A DNA stretch of 31,269 bases, from NCBI RefSeq assembly GCF_016909015.1, contig NZ_JAFBFA010000048.1:1-31269 (forward strand), written 5' to 3'. The notes beneath the pieces were generated by a model. The model saw only the letters and a list, made by a program, of their open reading frames with translations. It searched no databases and was not told the DNA's origin. The translations under genes and the position numbers were made by a program. The stretch comes from Gracilibacillus alcaliphilus. GTDB taxonomy: Bacteria > Bacillota > Bacilli > Bacillales > Amphibacillaceae. The number at the start of each line of letters is the position of its first letter. Within the stretch, counting starts at the first letter, position 1. Shown here piece after piece: positions 1 to 8,639 of this stretch.

Positions 1-94
1 CACTTTGATCTGCCTGCCTCACTTCATGTACAGTTTTCGGAAAATGAATTGTATAGCCTTCTTTTACTAGCCAGTTTCCGTTTGTGAATTTCAT
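1..94 (-). CDS. GH31 family alpha-xylosidase-like enzyme, N-terminal fragment (cut by window edge)
   Basis: Only the first 31 codons are inside the window; the gene runs off the left edge. The translation starts MKFTNGNWLVKEGYTIHFP, which matches the usual opening of YicI-type GH31 alpha-xylosidases (MK-x-x-x-GNWL-x-x-x-G), intracellular enzymes that remove alpha-xylosyl residues from the non-reducing end of xyloglucan-type or isoprimeverose-type oligosaccharides. The start is supported by AAGGAGTGA at 101-109, seven bases from the ATG. The gene lies 13 bp downstream of the DUF624 gene, so its ribosome site overlaps the end of that gene, and it is the apparent catabolic partner of the upstream transporter. 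The family call rests on the N-terminal signature only; catalytic residues are outside the window. Confidence 0.6.
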   Translation of the reverse strand, partial: MKFTNGNWLVKEGYTIHFPKTVHEVRQADQS

Positions 95-107
95 TTATAT
101 TCACTCC

Positions 108-752
108 TTATATTCTATATGATGATGTAGTGGCGATTGTCTTCGCTGCTGAAGCATTTGCAACATCGATCTTTTTAAATTTATTTAATGAAAAAAACAT
201 AATAATCCAGACAAATCCGCTTACACCAAAGAAGGGAATCAGTCCCGGAATAAAAGCAATCAAATAATAACCGGCAGCAAGTGCCCCTATGAGAAAAATT
301 GTATGGACTGGCTGAACAAATAAAATCAGCCAAGCATTTTTAACCGTTGCCTTCCAGTTGTTGTGATAGTGCAAGGATAAGGGAACGATATGAATGGCGA
401 TCATCAGAAATAAAATAAACACCAGCAATATTGGATAATAGCTTAATTGAATAAACTCGTTTCCAATCACTTTTGCAATCGTAAAATTCACATACAATAA
501 GCAGCCAATCACAAAGAAAATCCATCCAGCAAGATTACCTTTGATAAAATACTTCTTAAACTCTTGAAAAAAGGTTTTCGTAATAGACAGATTCTGATCA
601 TAGAGCATGTCTTTACGTATAATTGAAAAACAAGCAATCAAGGCCGGGAAAAATCCAAATAAACCTACCCCTAATATAGTGAAGAAAATCGTTAATAGAT
701 TGATATACACCAGCCGAAGAATCCCTGCTGTTAAATAATAAATCCGTTCCAC
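108..752 (-). CDS. DUF624 (YesV/YteU-type) membrane protein
   Basis: A 214-residue polytopic membrane protein with about five hydrophobic segments (roughly residues 10-42, 70-92, 103-125, 137-160 and 165-187). DUF624 proteins of this length are typical companions of Lpl/Yte/Yes-type sugar ABC transporters in Bacillaceae; their exact role is not known. The start is a GTG at 750-752 preceded by AAGGAG with eight bases of spacing. It is the fourth gene of the binding protein-permease-permease-DUF624-GH31 series and directly precedes the GH31 gene. Family membership is inferred from size, topology and context rather than a catalytic motif. Confidence 0.75.
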   Translation of the reverse strand: MERIYYLTAGILRLVYINLLTIFFTILGVGLFGFFPALIACFSIIRKDMLYDQNLSITKTFFQEFKKYFIKGNLAGWIFFVIGCLLYVNFTIAKVIGNEFIQLSYYPILLVFILFLMIAIHIVPLSLHYHNNWKATVKNAWLILFVQPVHTIFLIGALAAGYYLIAFIPGLIPFFGVSGFVWIIMFFSLNKFKKIDVANASAAKTIATTSSYRI

Positions 753-853
753 TTCTTAAGCTCCTTTCTCTTTTTTCTACATGTACGGATGCCCTGTCTA
801 TACAATTTTTCTATACCGAAATCCAGATAACATACTTTTGTAATAAAGATCCT

Positions 854-1744
854 CTATTCCTTAACAGAACCTAATGTAATCCCATGAATGAAGTATCGCT
901 GCAGAAATGGATAGACAAGTAACACAGGAATCATAGCGATGAATATCTTTGCTGCATCTAAGGTACGGTTAGACAACTCACTCATACGTTTGTATTGATC
1001 TTCAGTCATCGTCGAAGGGTCTACCGATACTACTAATTGCTGAATATAGGTCTGTAATGGGTAAAACTCTTCCCTGGTCATAAAGATCAGACCATATAAG
1101 AACTCATTCCAATGATAAACAATACTAAATAACGAAACCGTAGCCAATACCGGAATGGACAGAGGAATAAATAATTTAAACAGGATATACCATGGCCCTG
1201 CTCCATCCACTAATGCTGCTTCTTCTAAGGATTTCGGCAGATTTCTAAAGAAATTAATCGTTAAAATAATATTAAATACAATCGTCTGAGCCCCCCCAAC
1301 CAATACAAGTGCCCAAATACTATTCATTAAATCATAGTTTTGGATCGTTATATACAGCGGGATTAATCCGCCATTAAATAACATCGTAAAAATAAGTGTC
1401 CACATGAAGACGTTTCGACCTTTAAAGTCTTTTATTGTTTTAGAAAGAGGGTAAGCCATAAGTGGGACAATAATAAAATTCAGCCCTGCTCCAAGTAACA
1501 CTCTTTGAATAGATATCCAAAAAGATTTAAAGAATTGGCTATCCTGCAGTAATTGTTTATACGAATCGAAGTTAAAATCAACAGGCCACAATGTAACAGC
1601 CCCGGCTGCTGCAGCTGTTTTAGAACTAAGTGATAAAGACAGCGTATACCATAACGGCAAAATACAAGTAATCGCTATTAAAATTAATATAGTAATCAAA
1701 ATCACATCTGCCAGTTTGGAAGATAACGATTTACTTCTTAACAT
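854..1744 (-). CDS. Carbohydrate ABC transporter permease, LplC/YtcP type
   Basis: Inner-membrane permease, 296 residues, with six transmembrane segments. The EAA loop that docks the ATPase is visible as EEAALVDGAGPWYILFKLFIP. The C-terminus GSVKE is characteristic of the MalG/LplC side of these importers. The ATG at 1742-1744 (MLRSKSLSSK) is chosen rather than an upstream in-frame ATG because AAGGAGGAT stands seven bases before it; the longer reading would run into the preceding permease. It is 13 bp downstream of the LplB-type gene and co-transcribed with it. The substrate is probably an oligosaccharide processed by the GH31 enzyme encoded at the left edge. No ATP-binding subunit is encoded nearby. 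Confidence 0.9.
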   Translation of the reverse strand: MLRSKSLSSKLADVILITILILIAITCILPLWYTLSLSLSSKTAAAAGAVTLWPVDFNFDSYKQLLQDSQFFKSFWISIQRVLLGAGLNFIIVPLMAYPLSKTIKDFKGRNVFMWTLIFTMLFNGGLIPLYITIQNYDLMNSIWALVLVGGAQTIVFNIILTINFFRNLPKSLEEAALVDGAGPWYILFKLFIPLSIPVLATVSLFSIVYHWNEFLYGLIFMTREEFYPLQTYIQQLVVSVDPSTMTEDQYKRMSELSNRTLDAAKIFIAMIPVLLVYPFLQRYFIHGITLGSVKE

Positions 1745-1757
1745 ATATTTATCCTCC

Positions 1758-2648
1758 TTAAAAAATTCGATAGTTTGTGAACTTATATGCAAGATAATAG
1801 GACAAACTAATCAAGATAAAGCCTGCCACTGATTTTAATAAACCAACAGCTGTTGCCAATTCATATTGTAGATTTAATAAACCTGCTCGATATACCCAAG
1901 TATCAATAATGTCACCTGTAGAATATACCAGTGGATTATATAAGTTAAAAATTTGATCAAATCCTGCATTCAATACGTTTCCTAAACTTAATACAGCTAA
2001 TAAAACTGCTGTTGTTCGAATACCTGGCAGTGTCACGTGCCACAACATTCTCCATCTAGAGGCTCCATCAATTCCAGCAGCTTCATATAATGCCGGATTT
2101 ATACCTGTTAAAGCAGCTAAATAAATAATCGTATTAAAGCCAAATTCCTTCCAGACATCACTTCCAGCTACCAAGAAAGGAAACAATTCTGGGGTCCCAA
2201 AAAATAAAATGGGATTGATGCCAAACATGCCAAGTAATTGATTGACAGGTCCTTGAAAGGCAAATATATCTAATAATACGCCCCCAAGTATTACCCATGA
2301 AAGAAAATGTGGTAAGTATACGATAGTTTGGATGGATCTTTTGAAAATGGTGTATCGAACCTCATTAAGCATCAAAGCAAAAATTAATGGGATAATTAAA
2401 TTCCCGATAATTTTCATTACAGCTATATAAATCGTATTAAAAAATACATTCATCGTATCATTTAACTCAAACATATATCTAAATGTCTCAAGGCCTACAA
2501 ATTCCGACCCTAAAATACCCTGTCCCGGATTGAAATTTTGAAACGCAATAATAATCCCAAACATAGGTACTATACTAAAGAAAAATAACCATATAAATCC
2601 CGGTGCAAGCATCATATAATAATGCTTAGCAAATCCCTTTGACCGCAT
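1758..2648 (-). CDS. Carbohydrate ABC transporter permease, LplB/YteP type
   Basis: Inner-membrane permease of 296 residues with six transmembrane helices. The coupling loop reads YEAAGIDGASRWRMLWHVTLP, the classic EAA motif of MalF/LplB-type subunits. It pairs with the LplC-type permease immediately downstream to form the membrane channel. The ATG at 2646-2648 follows GAGGACC. It is separated from the upstream binding-protein gene by 142 bp containing a stem-loop (2682-2714), so permease synthesis is probably reduced relative to the binding protein. B. subtilis relatives (LplB, YteP) import pectin-derived or rhamnogalacturonan oligosaccharides; the actual ligand here is not determinable from sequence. 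Confidence 0.9.
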   Translation of the reverse strand: MRSKGFAKHYYMMLAPGFIWLFFFSIVPMFGIIIAFQNFNPGQGILGSEFVGLETFRYMFELNDTMNVFFNTIYIAVMKIIGNLIIPLIFALMLNEVRYTIFKRSIQTIVYLPHFLSWVILGGVLLDIFAFQGPVNQLLGMFGINPILFFGTPELFPFLVAGSDVWKEFGFNTIIYLAALTGINPALYEAAGIDGASRWRMLWHVTLPGIRTTAVLLAVLSLGNVLNAGFDQIFNLYNPLVYSTGDIIDTWVYRAGLLNLQYELATAVGLLKSVAGFILISLSYYLAYKFTNYRIF

Positions 2649-2681
2649 TTCTGGGTCCTCCCCTCACATATGTTGTTGGTT

Positions 2682-2714
2682 GAAAAGGCGCCGAACGTTA
2701 ATCGACGCCTTTTC
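2682..2714 (-). terminator. Stem-loop between binding-protein and permease genes (attenuator or processing site)
   Basis: GAAAAGGCG at 2682-2690 pairs perfectly with CGCCTTTTC at 2706-2714, and the stem can continue after one mismatch with CGA/TCG. It lies between the binding protein (stop 2791) and the LplB-type permease (start 2648). There is no separate U-tract beyond the stem, so partial termination or protection of the upstream mRNA end is more likely than full termination. Confidence 0.55.
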
Positions 2715-2790
2715 AAGAAAGATGAGGGCACACAGTTTTTGATTACATCTAACCTAATAAATGAATGGTTACCTATAACGGAATAACAAA

Positions 2791-4491
2791 CTAATTAGAT
2801 GCTACAATCTCTGCTACTTCCTCAGTAATACTCTCGCCACCTTGTTTCTTCCAATCCTCTACAAATTGTTCAAAGGTATCAAGCGGTGCTGTTCCCATGA
2901 TAATTTTTAAAAATGTTTCATCCTCTAATTTTTTTAAATTAACCCAGCGATCTTCCATTGTTTCTGTTTGAGAATAGATCAAACTCTTAACACCCTTTAT
3001 TTCTGTATCCACCAAAGGTGACGTTCCTACCAACGCAGAATATGCTCTCGTCCATTGCCCTAAGCTAGTTTCTAAATCCCAATACTCAATATCCATATTG
3101 TCATATGGTTCTAATTTTACGTCGAAAATGGTATCTACATCTGACTTTAACAATTTATATGCAGGCATATCATAAAAGTCACTTGGTTCTTTCGTTCCTG
3201 CTAATACTTCTCGCAAAGCTACCGTTGTCACTTCCATTTCATCTGCTGGAGCATACACTAATCTTAGTGGATAATAACCTGGTCCACCTATACTTGGATC
3301 AAATTCTGATTCATGGGCTAATAAATTATTTAATATTTTCATTGCTGCCTCTGGATACTCATAATCTTTGCGTACCACTACATATTGAGTAGTAGTTGTA
3401 CTTAAATGGGGTGTGTACTCCCCTTCTGCATCTAAAGGCAGTGCGTAAGATTGCCAATTCGCTTCAGGATTATTTTTCACAGCGTCAGTGATTGGTCCAT
3501 ATGGCATCCAAAATGGTCCAAAGAACATTCCTGTATTGCCGCTAATAATCGACTCACCGGAATCCTCTCGAACCCCCATTTCTGTATCAATTAAACCTTC
3601 ACTATACATATCTCTTAAAACAGATAAGGCTTCTTTAGTCTCGGGAAGCAGGGAGCCATAAACAGGCTTACCATCGTCTCCTTCCAGCCAATACCCTGGG
3701 TAAGCATGCAATGCAGAAAATATTCCATCAAATCCATACAAGTTGTTAGTTGATTCGAGAAAGTTAGCATACAATTTATTGCTAGTATCCGGTCCTGCTA
3801 AACCAATCGTATCATCCTGCCCATTTCCATCTGGATCTTCTTCCACAAAAGCTCTAGCAACTTCTTTTAAATCTTCCATTGTTTGAGGGGGCTCAAGTCC
3901 TAAATTATCCAGCCAATCTTTTCTGATCCATAGATTGTGAACCCCATCTGCTCCAGCCTGTGAATTTGGGATAGCCATAATCTTTCCATCAAACGTAACA
4001 TTGTCTAATGCCACACCATCTGTACTATCAATAATCTCTTTAATAGCGGGGGAAGCATAATTCTCATATACTTCTGTTAAATCTGCTATTTGATCTGCCT
4101 CTACCATCTGTCTTAACTCTACTGGTCCTACCACCATGGCATCTGGTAAATCATTACTTGCAATTGCCAAACTAACCTTTTGGTCATAGTTCGATGGTGA
4201 AGCCGTAAATGCATGTTCTACTTCAATATTTAGCTTCTCTTTTACATGTCTCGTATATTGATTATCTAATGGTGTATCACCATTCTGCAGGCTTGTATCA
4301 CTTGGATCAACCTCCTGCCCTATTGCTATTGTGATTGGCTCTTCATATTTACCAAATGGATCGCCTGGTTCAGAAGATACCTGTTTATTTTCACCTTCAT
4401 CTGTACTTGAGGTCCCATCATTCGAACATGCCACTAACATAAAAAACAGAATAAATGCGACAAAACTAAACAGCCTGCCTTTCCATTTCAT
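2791..4491 (-). CDS. Extracellular sugar-binding lipoprotein, LplA/YtcQ family
   Basis: A 566-residue lipoprotein. The signal peptide MKWKGRLFSFVAFILFFMLVAC ends in a lipobox LVAC with the lipidated cysteine at residue 22, followed by an acidic Ser/Asp/Glu linker. The size matches the long LplA/YtcQ branch of family 1 binding proteins, not the roughly 420-residue MalE branch. The mature protein is strongly acidic, which fits a salt-tolerant host. It captures the oligosaccharide and delivers it to the LplB/LplC-type permeases downstream. It is the first gene of its transcript and has its own promoter with a cre box (4534-4561), so it should be repressed by CcpA when glucose is present. The YesN-like regulator encoded upstream is the probable activator. 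Confidence 0.92.
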   Translation of the reverse strand: MKWKGRLFSFVAFILFFMLVACSNDGTSSTDEGENKQVSSEPGDPFGKYEEPITIAIGQEVDPSDTSLQNGDTPLDNQYTRHVKEKLNIEVEHAFTASPSNYDQKVSLAIASNDLPDAMVVGPVELRQMVEADQIADLTEVYENYASPAIKEIIDSTDGVALDNVTFDGKIMAIPNSQAGADGVHNLWIRKDWLDNLGLEPPQTMEDLKEVARAFVEEDPDGNGQDDTIGLAGPDTSNKLYANFLESTNNLYGFDGIFSALHAYPGYWLEGDDGKPVYGSLLPETKEALSVLRDMYSEGLIDTEMGVREDSGESIISGNTGMFFGPFWMPYGPITDAVKNNPEANWQSYALPLDAEGEYTPHLSTTTTQYVVVRKDYEYPEAAMKILNNLLAHESEFDPSIGGPGYYPLRLVYAPADEMEVTTVALREVLAGTKEPSDFYDMPAYKLLKSDVDTIFDVKLEPYDNMDIEYWDLETSLGQWTRAYSALVGTSPLVDTEIKGVKSLIYSQTETMEDRWVNLKKLEDETFLKIIMGTAPLDTFEQFVEDWKKQGGESITEEVAEIVASN

Positions 4492-4533
4492 GTTTCTACC
4501 CCTTTCTATTTTTCAGAATGTCATTACGTCTTT

Positions 4534-4561
4534 ATCATAGCAAATATGTAATCGTTTTCAA
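4534..4561 (-). promoter_or_regulatory. SigA-type promoter with overlapping cre (CcpA) site
   Basis: On the minus strand TTGAAA (4556-4561), a 16-bp spacer and TATGAT (4534-4539) form a good promoter about 45 bp before the binding-protein start. The sequence TGAAAACGATTACA at 4547-4560 fits every fixed position of the cre consensus TGNAANCGNWWNCA and covers the -35 box and spacer, the position expected for direct CcpA repression. Confidence 0.75.
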
Positions 4562-4631
4562 TTGGGTGTTTGTATTGAAAAATGGTAGGGAAACGTTCAC
4601 TCTGGTTCTATTTTTTTGTGAAATGACAAAC

Positions 4632-4664
4632 AAAAAAAACATGCTTCCTATAATCGGGAAACAC
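4632..4664 (-). terminator. Rho-independent terminator of the two-component operon
   Basis: In the minus-strand RNA, GUGUUUCC (4657-4664) pairs with GGAAGCAU (4641-4648), two of the eight pairs being G-U, around an 8-nt loop. One G and eight U residues (4632-4639) follow. The stem overlaps the stop codon of the response-regulator gene. It separates the regulator transcript from the binding-protein transcript. Confidence 0.65.
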
Positions 4665-6045
4665 TTGACCTACCTTTGTGCAATTTTCGATATTCACTAG
4701 GGAGCAGACCTGTCGTTTCTCGAAAAAGCTTACTGAAATATTTTATATCCTGGTAACCTACTTTTTCGGCAATTTTGCCTACTTTCTCCCGAGAATAGAT
4801 TAAATAATGTTTTGCCTTTTCCATACGCATTAATCGAACATACTCATTAAAAGTATAGCTGGTCACATTCTTAAAGCAAACAGAAAAATAACTCCGACTC
4901 ATATTTACTTGATTGGCGATCTCTGTAGCCGTAATCGATTGAGCTAATTCTTGATCGATTAGTGCGATAGCTTTCAAAATAGAATAACTGGTTTCCTCCG
5001 AGTAAACCTGATTATAAAACGACTGATGGATGTGGTTCTTGGTTTGTATCAGCCAAATCTCAATATCCTGCCAAAACGAAAAGTTTTTTTGAATCTTGAA
5101 TTCCACCGATAAGATATCTTTATAAATACGGTTGCATTCATTGATCGTTAACACCAACAATTCATTGAGCTGTTGCTTGGACAGACGCAATCCTTTCAAG
5201 AAGGCCAACAGTTCTCGTAACTCCTCATTACTTGTACTCCATTCCAATGTCAGCAGCCGTTTAGAAGCATCTGCTATATTATCCTCTGAAACTGCCGAAA
5301 AGCCTTGGATTTCTGACCATACCCGCTTTGCAAAAACTTGTTCTTCTGTTAATTCATAGAACAAAATATGATCCTTGTCATCTATTAGTTGTTCCTTCCA
5401 TCCATCTATATCTGTGATAGACTGATCGATGGAAATAATGCAGAAATGCAGGTTAGCAGTGAGGTTACTGCTTGCTCTGATCAACTTGTCAGCCGTTACC
5501 GTGTTGGGCCTAATAATAGCGATATCATCTGTTACAAACGAAATATCTTGTTCTTTCACTATCTGCTGTTCACGGAAAATGGACAAAAATGGTTGATTTG
5601 CTAGCAATACCAAGGCATCTTTTAATGAACCTGTAAGAAAATCATTGATACTAGTGGTTGATTGTTCTTTCTTAATTCGGTCATGAATGCGGCGTAAAGT
5701 TTGATCTAAAGACTGATCATCCAGCTCGACTTTGGCAATATAATCAATAGCGCCTAATCGCATGGCTTCTTGTATATATTCAAAATCTCGATGAAGAGAT
5801 AAAACAACGATAAACACCTTTGGATACAGCTCTTTTACTTGACGAATTAATTCAATGCCTGACATAATCGGCATCGCTAAATCGGTAATAATCAAATCCA
5901 CCTCCGTTTCCTGCAGTTGTTCTAACGCCTTTTCGCCATTCTTAGCATCACCGACTACTTGCATATCAAATTGCTGCCAATTTAGTGTATGTACCAAGTT
6001 TTTGCGCACAAGTTTGTCGTCTTCGACAATCATTACCTTAATCAT
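4648..6045 (-). CDS. YesN-like response regulator, AraC-type DNA-binding
   Basis: 465 residues. The receiver domain occupies about residues 1-120, with the acidic pair at 9-10, the phospho-acceptor D55 in IITDLAMP and a conserved lysine near 104 (AKVELD). The middle is a variable linker. The C-terminal 100 residues form two helix-turn-helix motifs of AraC type (ALIDQELAQSITATEIANQV, then VGKIAEKVGYQDIKYFSKLF). This is the YesN architecture, normally an activator of an adjacent sugar transporter. It overlaps the kinase gene by 8 bp, implying translational coupling, and ends in a terminator hairpin. Its likely target is the binding-protein promoter at 4534-4561. Confidence 0.92.
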   Translation of the reverse strand: MIKVMIVEDDKLVRKNLVHTLNWQQFDMQVVGDAKNGEKALEQLQETEVDLIITDLAMPIMSGIELIRQVKELYPKVFIVVLSLHRDFEYIQEAMRLGAIDYIAKVELDDQSLDQTLRRIHDRIKKEQSTTSINDFLTGSLKDALVLLANQPFLSIFREQQIVKEQDISFVTDDIAIIRPNTVTADKLIRASSNLTANLHFCIISIDQSITDIDGWKEQLIDDKDHILFYELTEEQVFAKRVWSEIQGFSAVSEDNIADASKRLLTLEWSTSNEELRELLAFLKGLRLSKQQLNELLVLTINECNRIYKDILSVEFKIQKNFSFWQDIEIWLIQTKNHIHQSFYNQVYSEETSYSILKAIALIDQELAQSITATEIANQVNMSRSYFSVCFKNVTSYTFNEYVRLMRMEKAKHYLIYSREKVGKIAEKVGYQDIKYFSKLFRETTGLLPSEYRKLHKGRSSVSRL

Positions 6046-7780
6046 GTAGTTGTCCTCCTCCTTTGATATAAGGGATCTTAAGAATGACTTTGGTCCCTTT
6101 ACCTATTTCAGTTTCCACTTCGATGGTCGCCATATGATCATAAGTTCTGTCAATAATTCTTTTTACATAGTTCAGGCCAATCCCCATACCGATTTTTGAT
6201 TCCTTATGCATTTTTTCATGTAAGATTTCCATCACTTTCTCTTCGTTCATCCCTCTGCCGTTATCTTGCACACTAATGCTAATACATGTCCCTTGTTTCT
6301 TGACTTGAACAAAAATCTCACCATCATCTACTAATCCATGATAAATAGCATTCTCTACCAGAGGCTGCAAAATAAAACGAGGGACAGGAGAATACAGTAC
6401 TCGTTCTTCCACATCTATTTGCAGTTTATAGGTGAAATCATAACGGATTTGCTGCAGTTTAATATATTGTTCCATTGCATCCAGCTCTTCTTCTAAAGAA
6501 GATAATGTACCTAATTTCCCCAAGTTATAATAGAGAATCTTATTTAAAGAAGACAGTAATTGAGATAATTCCTTTCTTTCTCCTGACATGGCCAGCCATT
6601 TAGCTGTGTCTAAGGTATTCATCAAAAAGTGAGGATTAATTTGATGAATCAGTTTTTCCACTTCTAAGTCAGCTCGTTTCCTTTCTTTTTGTTCAATTTC
6701 TTTAATTAATTGGGTGATTTGTTTTTTCATATCGCGAAATTGCTCAATCAATTCAGCAAATTCAGGAATCTTTGTCTCGACTACCTCTGAATGAAAATTA
6801 CTGTTACCCATTAACGTTATTTCTTTACTAAACTCACGTAAGGGTTTATGGATATTCTTCCATAAGATGAAAGAAGCAATTAGACTAATAATGACAAAAA
6901 TAAGCACGATATAAATCATGATCTGAATCCATTGATTAACTTCGGCATTATATTGGGCGGCTGGAATTAAAGCAACAATCCCCCAGCCTGCTTCTGTCGT
7001 TTCTTCAAACCAATAGTATCCTTCTTTACGCCTGCTGTCTTCCTCCGTATCAAATATTTGTCCAGCAATAAAGTCCTCATTCTCACTGTATATTATTTCC
7101 CGTTCTTTATTAATGAGAATATACTCGGTATCATTTAAAACATTATTTACTTCTAAGAGATCTGTGGTTAAATCCAGATTCGATTCCAAATAGATATAAA
7201 TATCAGAAGGATGGTGCATATCTAATTTTCGCAAGGTGGACAGCACATATTTATCCTGATAGCGTTCTTTACTTCGATGCGGGCCATAGTTATTCATTTG
7301 ATAGCCCTGATATAGCACTGGTTCTATATCCATCGAAAAAGGAGCAGCCAGTCCTTGACTGTAAAACAGAATGTCATCATTCTTCTCAACATATAGTAAA
7401 GATAGCCCTATATTAGGGTTAGTGAAAATAATCGTATTTAATTCATTCTTGATTTCATCATAGGCATGTGCACGTTCAAAAGAGGGATCATCTGTTAAAT
7501 AATTTTCTAAGTTAAACGCCAAATTCTTAGAAAAAGCAATTTGCTGTGAAACATAGTTCATATCATCGATCGTATTCTCCAGTGATAATCTGATCTGTTT
7601 TAAATTACTATGAAACGTGTCTTGTAGTTTGTTGGTTAGCATATTGGACATGGTGAAATAAGAAAGAATCGCTGTAAACGTTAACAAAAATATCGTGCTC
7701 ACTGCAAATAAAATCGTAATTCGTTTTCTTAAACTCACTGTTTCCATACGTCGACGGATTTGTGTCATCCATTTTCTCAT
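6038..7780 (-). CDS. YesM-like sensor histidine kinase
   Basis: 580 residues. There is a first membrane segment near residues 20-42, an extracellular sensor region of about 240 residues, a second membrane segment (MIYIVLIFVIISLIASFILW) and a HAMP-like linker. The His_kinase domain follows with the phospho-acceptor His in HQINPHFLMNTLDTAKW, the N box ENAIYHGLVDDG, DNGRGM and the glycine-rich GIGMGIGLNYVKRI. This is the LytS/YesM class that pairs with YesN regulators and senses extracellular sugars or the loaded binding protein. The ATG at 7778-7780 is preferred over an in-frame GTG at 7790-7792 because that GTG sits inside the AGAAGAAGG ribosome site. A possible 8-codon leader ORF lies just upstream. 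Confidence 0.9.
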   Translation of the reverse strand: MRKWMTQIRRRMETVSLRKRITILFAVSTIFLLTFTAILSYFTMSNMLTNKLQDTFHSNLKQIRLSLENTIDDMNYVSQQIAFSKNLAFNLENYLTDDPSFERAHAYDEIKNELNTIIFTNPNIGLSLLYVEKNDDILFYSQGLAAPFSMDIEPVLYQGYQMNNYGPHRSKERYQDKYVLSTLRKLDMHHPSDIYIYLESNLDLTTDLLEVNNVLNDTEYILINKEREIIYSENEDFIAGQIFDTEEDSRRKEGYYWFEETTEAGWGIVALIPAAQYNAEVNQWIQIMIYIVLIFVIISLIASFILWKNIHKPLREFSKEITLMGNSNFHSEVVETKIPEFAELIEQFRDMKKQITQLIKEIEQKERKRADLEVEKLIHQINPHFLMNTLDTAKWLAMSGERKELSQLLSSLNKILYYNLGKLGTLSSLEEELDAMEQYIKLQQIRYDFTYKLQIDVEERVLYSPVPRFILQPLVENAIYHGLVDDGEIFVQVKKQGTCISISVQDNGRGMNEEKVMEILHEKMHKESKIGMGIGLNYVKRIIDRTYDHMATIEVETEIGKGTKVILKIPYIKGGGQLHD

Positions 7781-7827
7781 TATCAGCAACACCTTCTTCT
7801 ATTATGCAGTATAATGTTAAAACAATC

Positions 7828-7854
7828 CTAACTGAATCGGGCATGGTGTCTCAT
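7828..7854 (-). CDS. Possible 8-residue leader peptide MRHHARFS upstream of the kinase gene
   Basis: The best ribosome site in the leader, AAGGAGG at 7864-7870, is placed nine bases before ATG AGA CAC CAT GCC CGA TTC AGT TAG. This is the first ORF on the mRNA predicted from the promoter at 7889-7916. It ends 47 bases before the kinase ATG, whose own ribosome site (AGAAGG) is weaker. It may tune translation of the kinase. The alternative is that the strong ribosome site is a chance purine run. There is no conservation evidence. Confidence 0.35.
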   Translation of the reverse strand: MRHHARFS

Positions 7855-7888
7855 TCTCTATCCCCTCCTTCCAATAAAAGTTACTAAC

Positions 7889-7916
7889 ATTATATATCCT
7901 GCCAACAAATAAACAA
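7889..7916 (-). promoter_or_regulatory. Promoter of the histidine kinase / response regulator operon
   Basis: On the minus strand TTGTTT (7911-7916), 16 bp and a perfect TATAAT (7889-7894). Transcription would start about 7 bases later and give a short leader carrying AAGGAGG. Confidence 0.6.
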
Positions 7917-7964
7917 TGGGTTAGCAGGAAGATATTCACCATTCCCCCTCTTATCTCAGCCATA

Positions 7965-7998
7965 TCAAAAACCCGCTAATCGTTAGACTAGCAGGTTT
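7965..7998 (-). terminator. Rho-independent terminator after the thioredoxin-fold gene
   Basis: On the minus strand AAACCTGCTA (7989-7998) pairs with TAGCGGGTTT (7969-7978), with one G-U pair, around a 10-nt loop; the right arm runs into a run of T. It lies about 50 bp after the stop codon of the gene ending at 8048. Confidence 0.75.
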
Positions 7999-8047
7999 CT
8001 AGCAAGCTCTTATCCTATTATTATCATCTATTTGCTTGATCAGGTAC

Positions 8048-8629
8048 TTACACAAGATCACATGCTTCGGCCGGCATCCAATGCGCATCTTGACCATCCC
8101 ATTTCACATTACAGCCAAGCGGATTGGTTAAAGGTGTAGTAACTGCTTTTCCTGCCAAATGTTCCGTAAGAGCATTATCCAAATTATTAACGGTAGCTTT
8201 GTCTGCTTCCTTTGGATTATCAATGCCTCTTCCGGTATAGATTAGTTCACGGTTACGATTAAAGACAAAGAAGTGCGGTGTACGTAAGGCGCCGTATGCT
8301 TTGGCGGTTTCCTGTGAGATATCATGCAAGTAGAGCCATGGAAACTGTTCTTTCTCCATCATTTCGACCATTACTTCATAAGAATCATCTGGCTTCGTAT
8401 TGACACTATTGGAGTTGACTGCAACAAACTTTACACCTTGCGGGATAAATTTCTCCGCGGTAGCTCGAGTTACCTCGTTAGAACCTAATACAAAGGGACA
8501 GTGGTTGCAAGTAAAGAAAACGACTAGAACATCTGCATCCTGAAAATCCTTCAACTGATAAGTCTGGCCATCTGTTGCAAGCAGTTTGAAATCAGGCGCT
8601 TTTTCTCCTAACTCTAATGTAAAAGCCAT
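8048..8629 (-). CDS. Thioredoxin-family protein (AhpC/TSA, peroxiredoxin-like 1 type)
   Basis: 193 residues, cytoplasmic, with no signal peptide. It opens with the AhpC/TSA pattern LGEKAPDFKLLATDGQTYQL and carries the redox motif CNHCPF at residues 41-46, then VKFVAVNSNS and the cis-Pro loop LRTPHFFVFN. This matches the PRX-like thioredoxin-fold family, probably a thiol reductase or peroxidase; the substrate is unknown. Two adjacent ATGs are possible; the second (8627-8629) stands seven bases from AAGGAGG (8637-8643), while the first leaves only four. It is monocistronic, with its own terminator, and has no evident link to the sugar genes around it. Confidence 0.85.
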   Translation of the reverse strand: MAFTLELGEKAPDFKLLATDGQTYQLKDFQDADVLVVFFTCNHCPFVLGSNEVTRATAEKFIPQGVKFVAVNSNSVNTKPDDSYEVMVEMMEKEQFPWLYLHDISQETAKAYGALRTPHFFVFNRNRELIYTGRGIDNPKEADKATVNNLDNALTEHLAGKAVTTPLTNPLGCNVKWDGQDAHWMPAEACDLV

Positions 8630-8639
8630 CATACATCCT

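Noticed and set aside
7608..7844. 78-codon minus-strand frame overlapping the start of the kinase gene
   Set aside because: It lies out of frame inside the clear kinase coding sequence, and its ATG is not the one served by the strong ribosome site.
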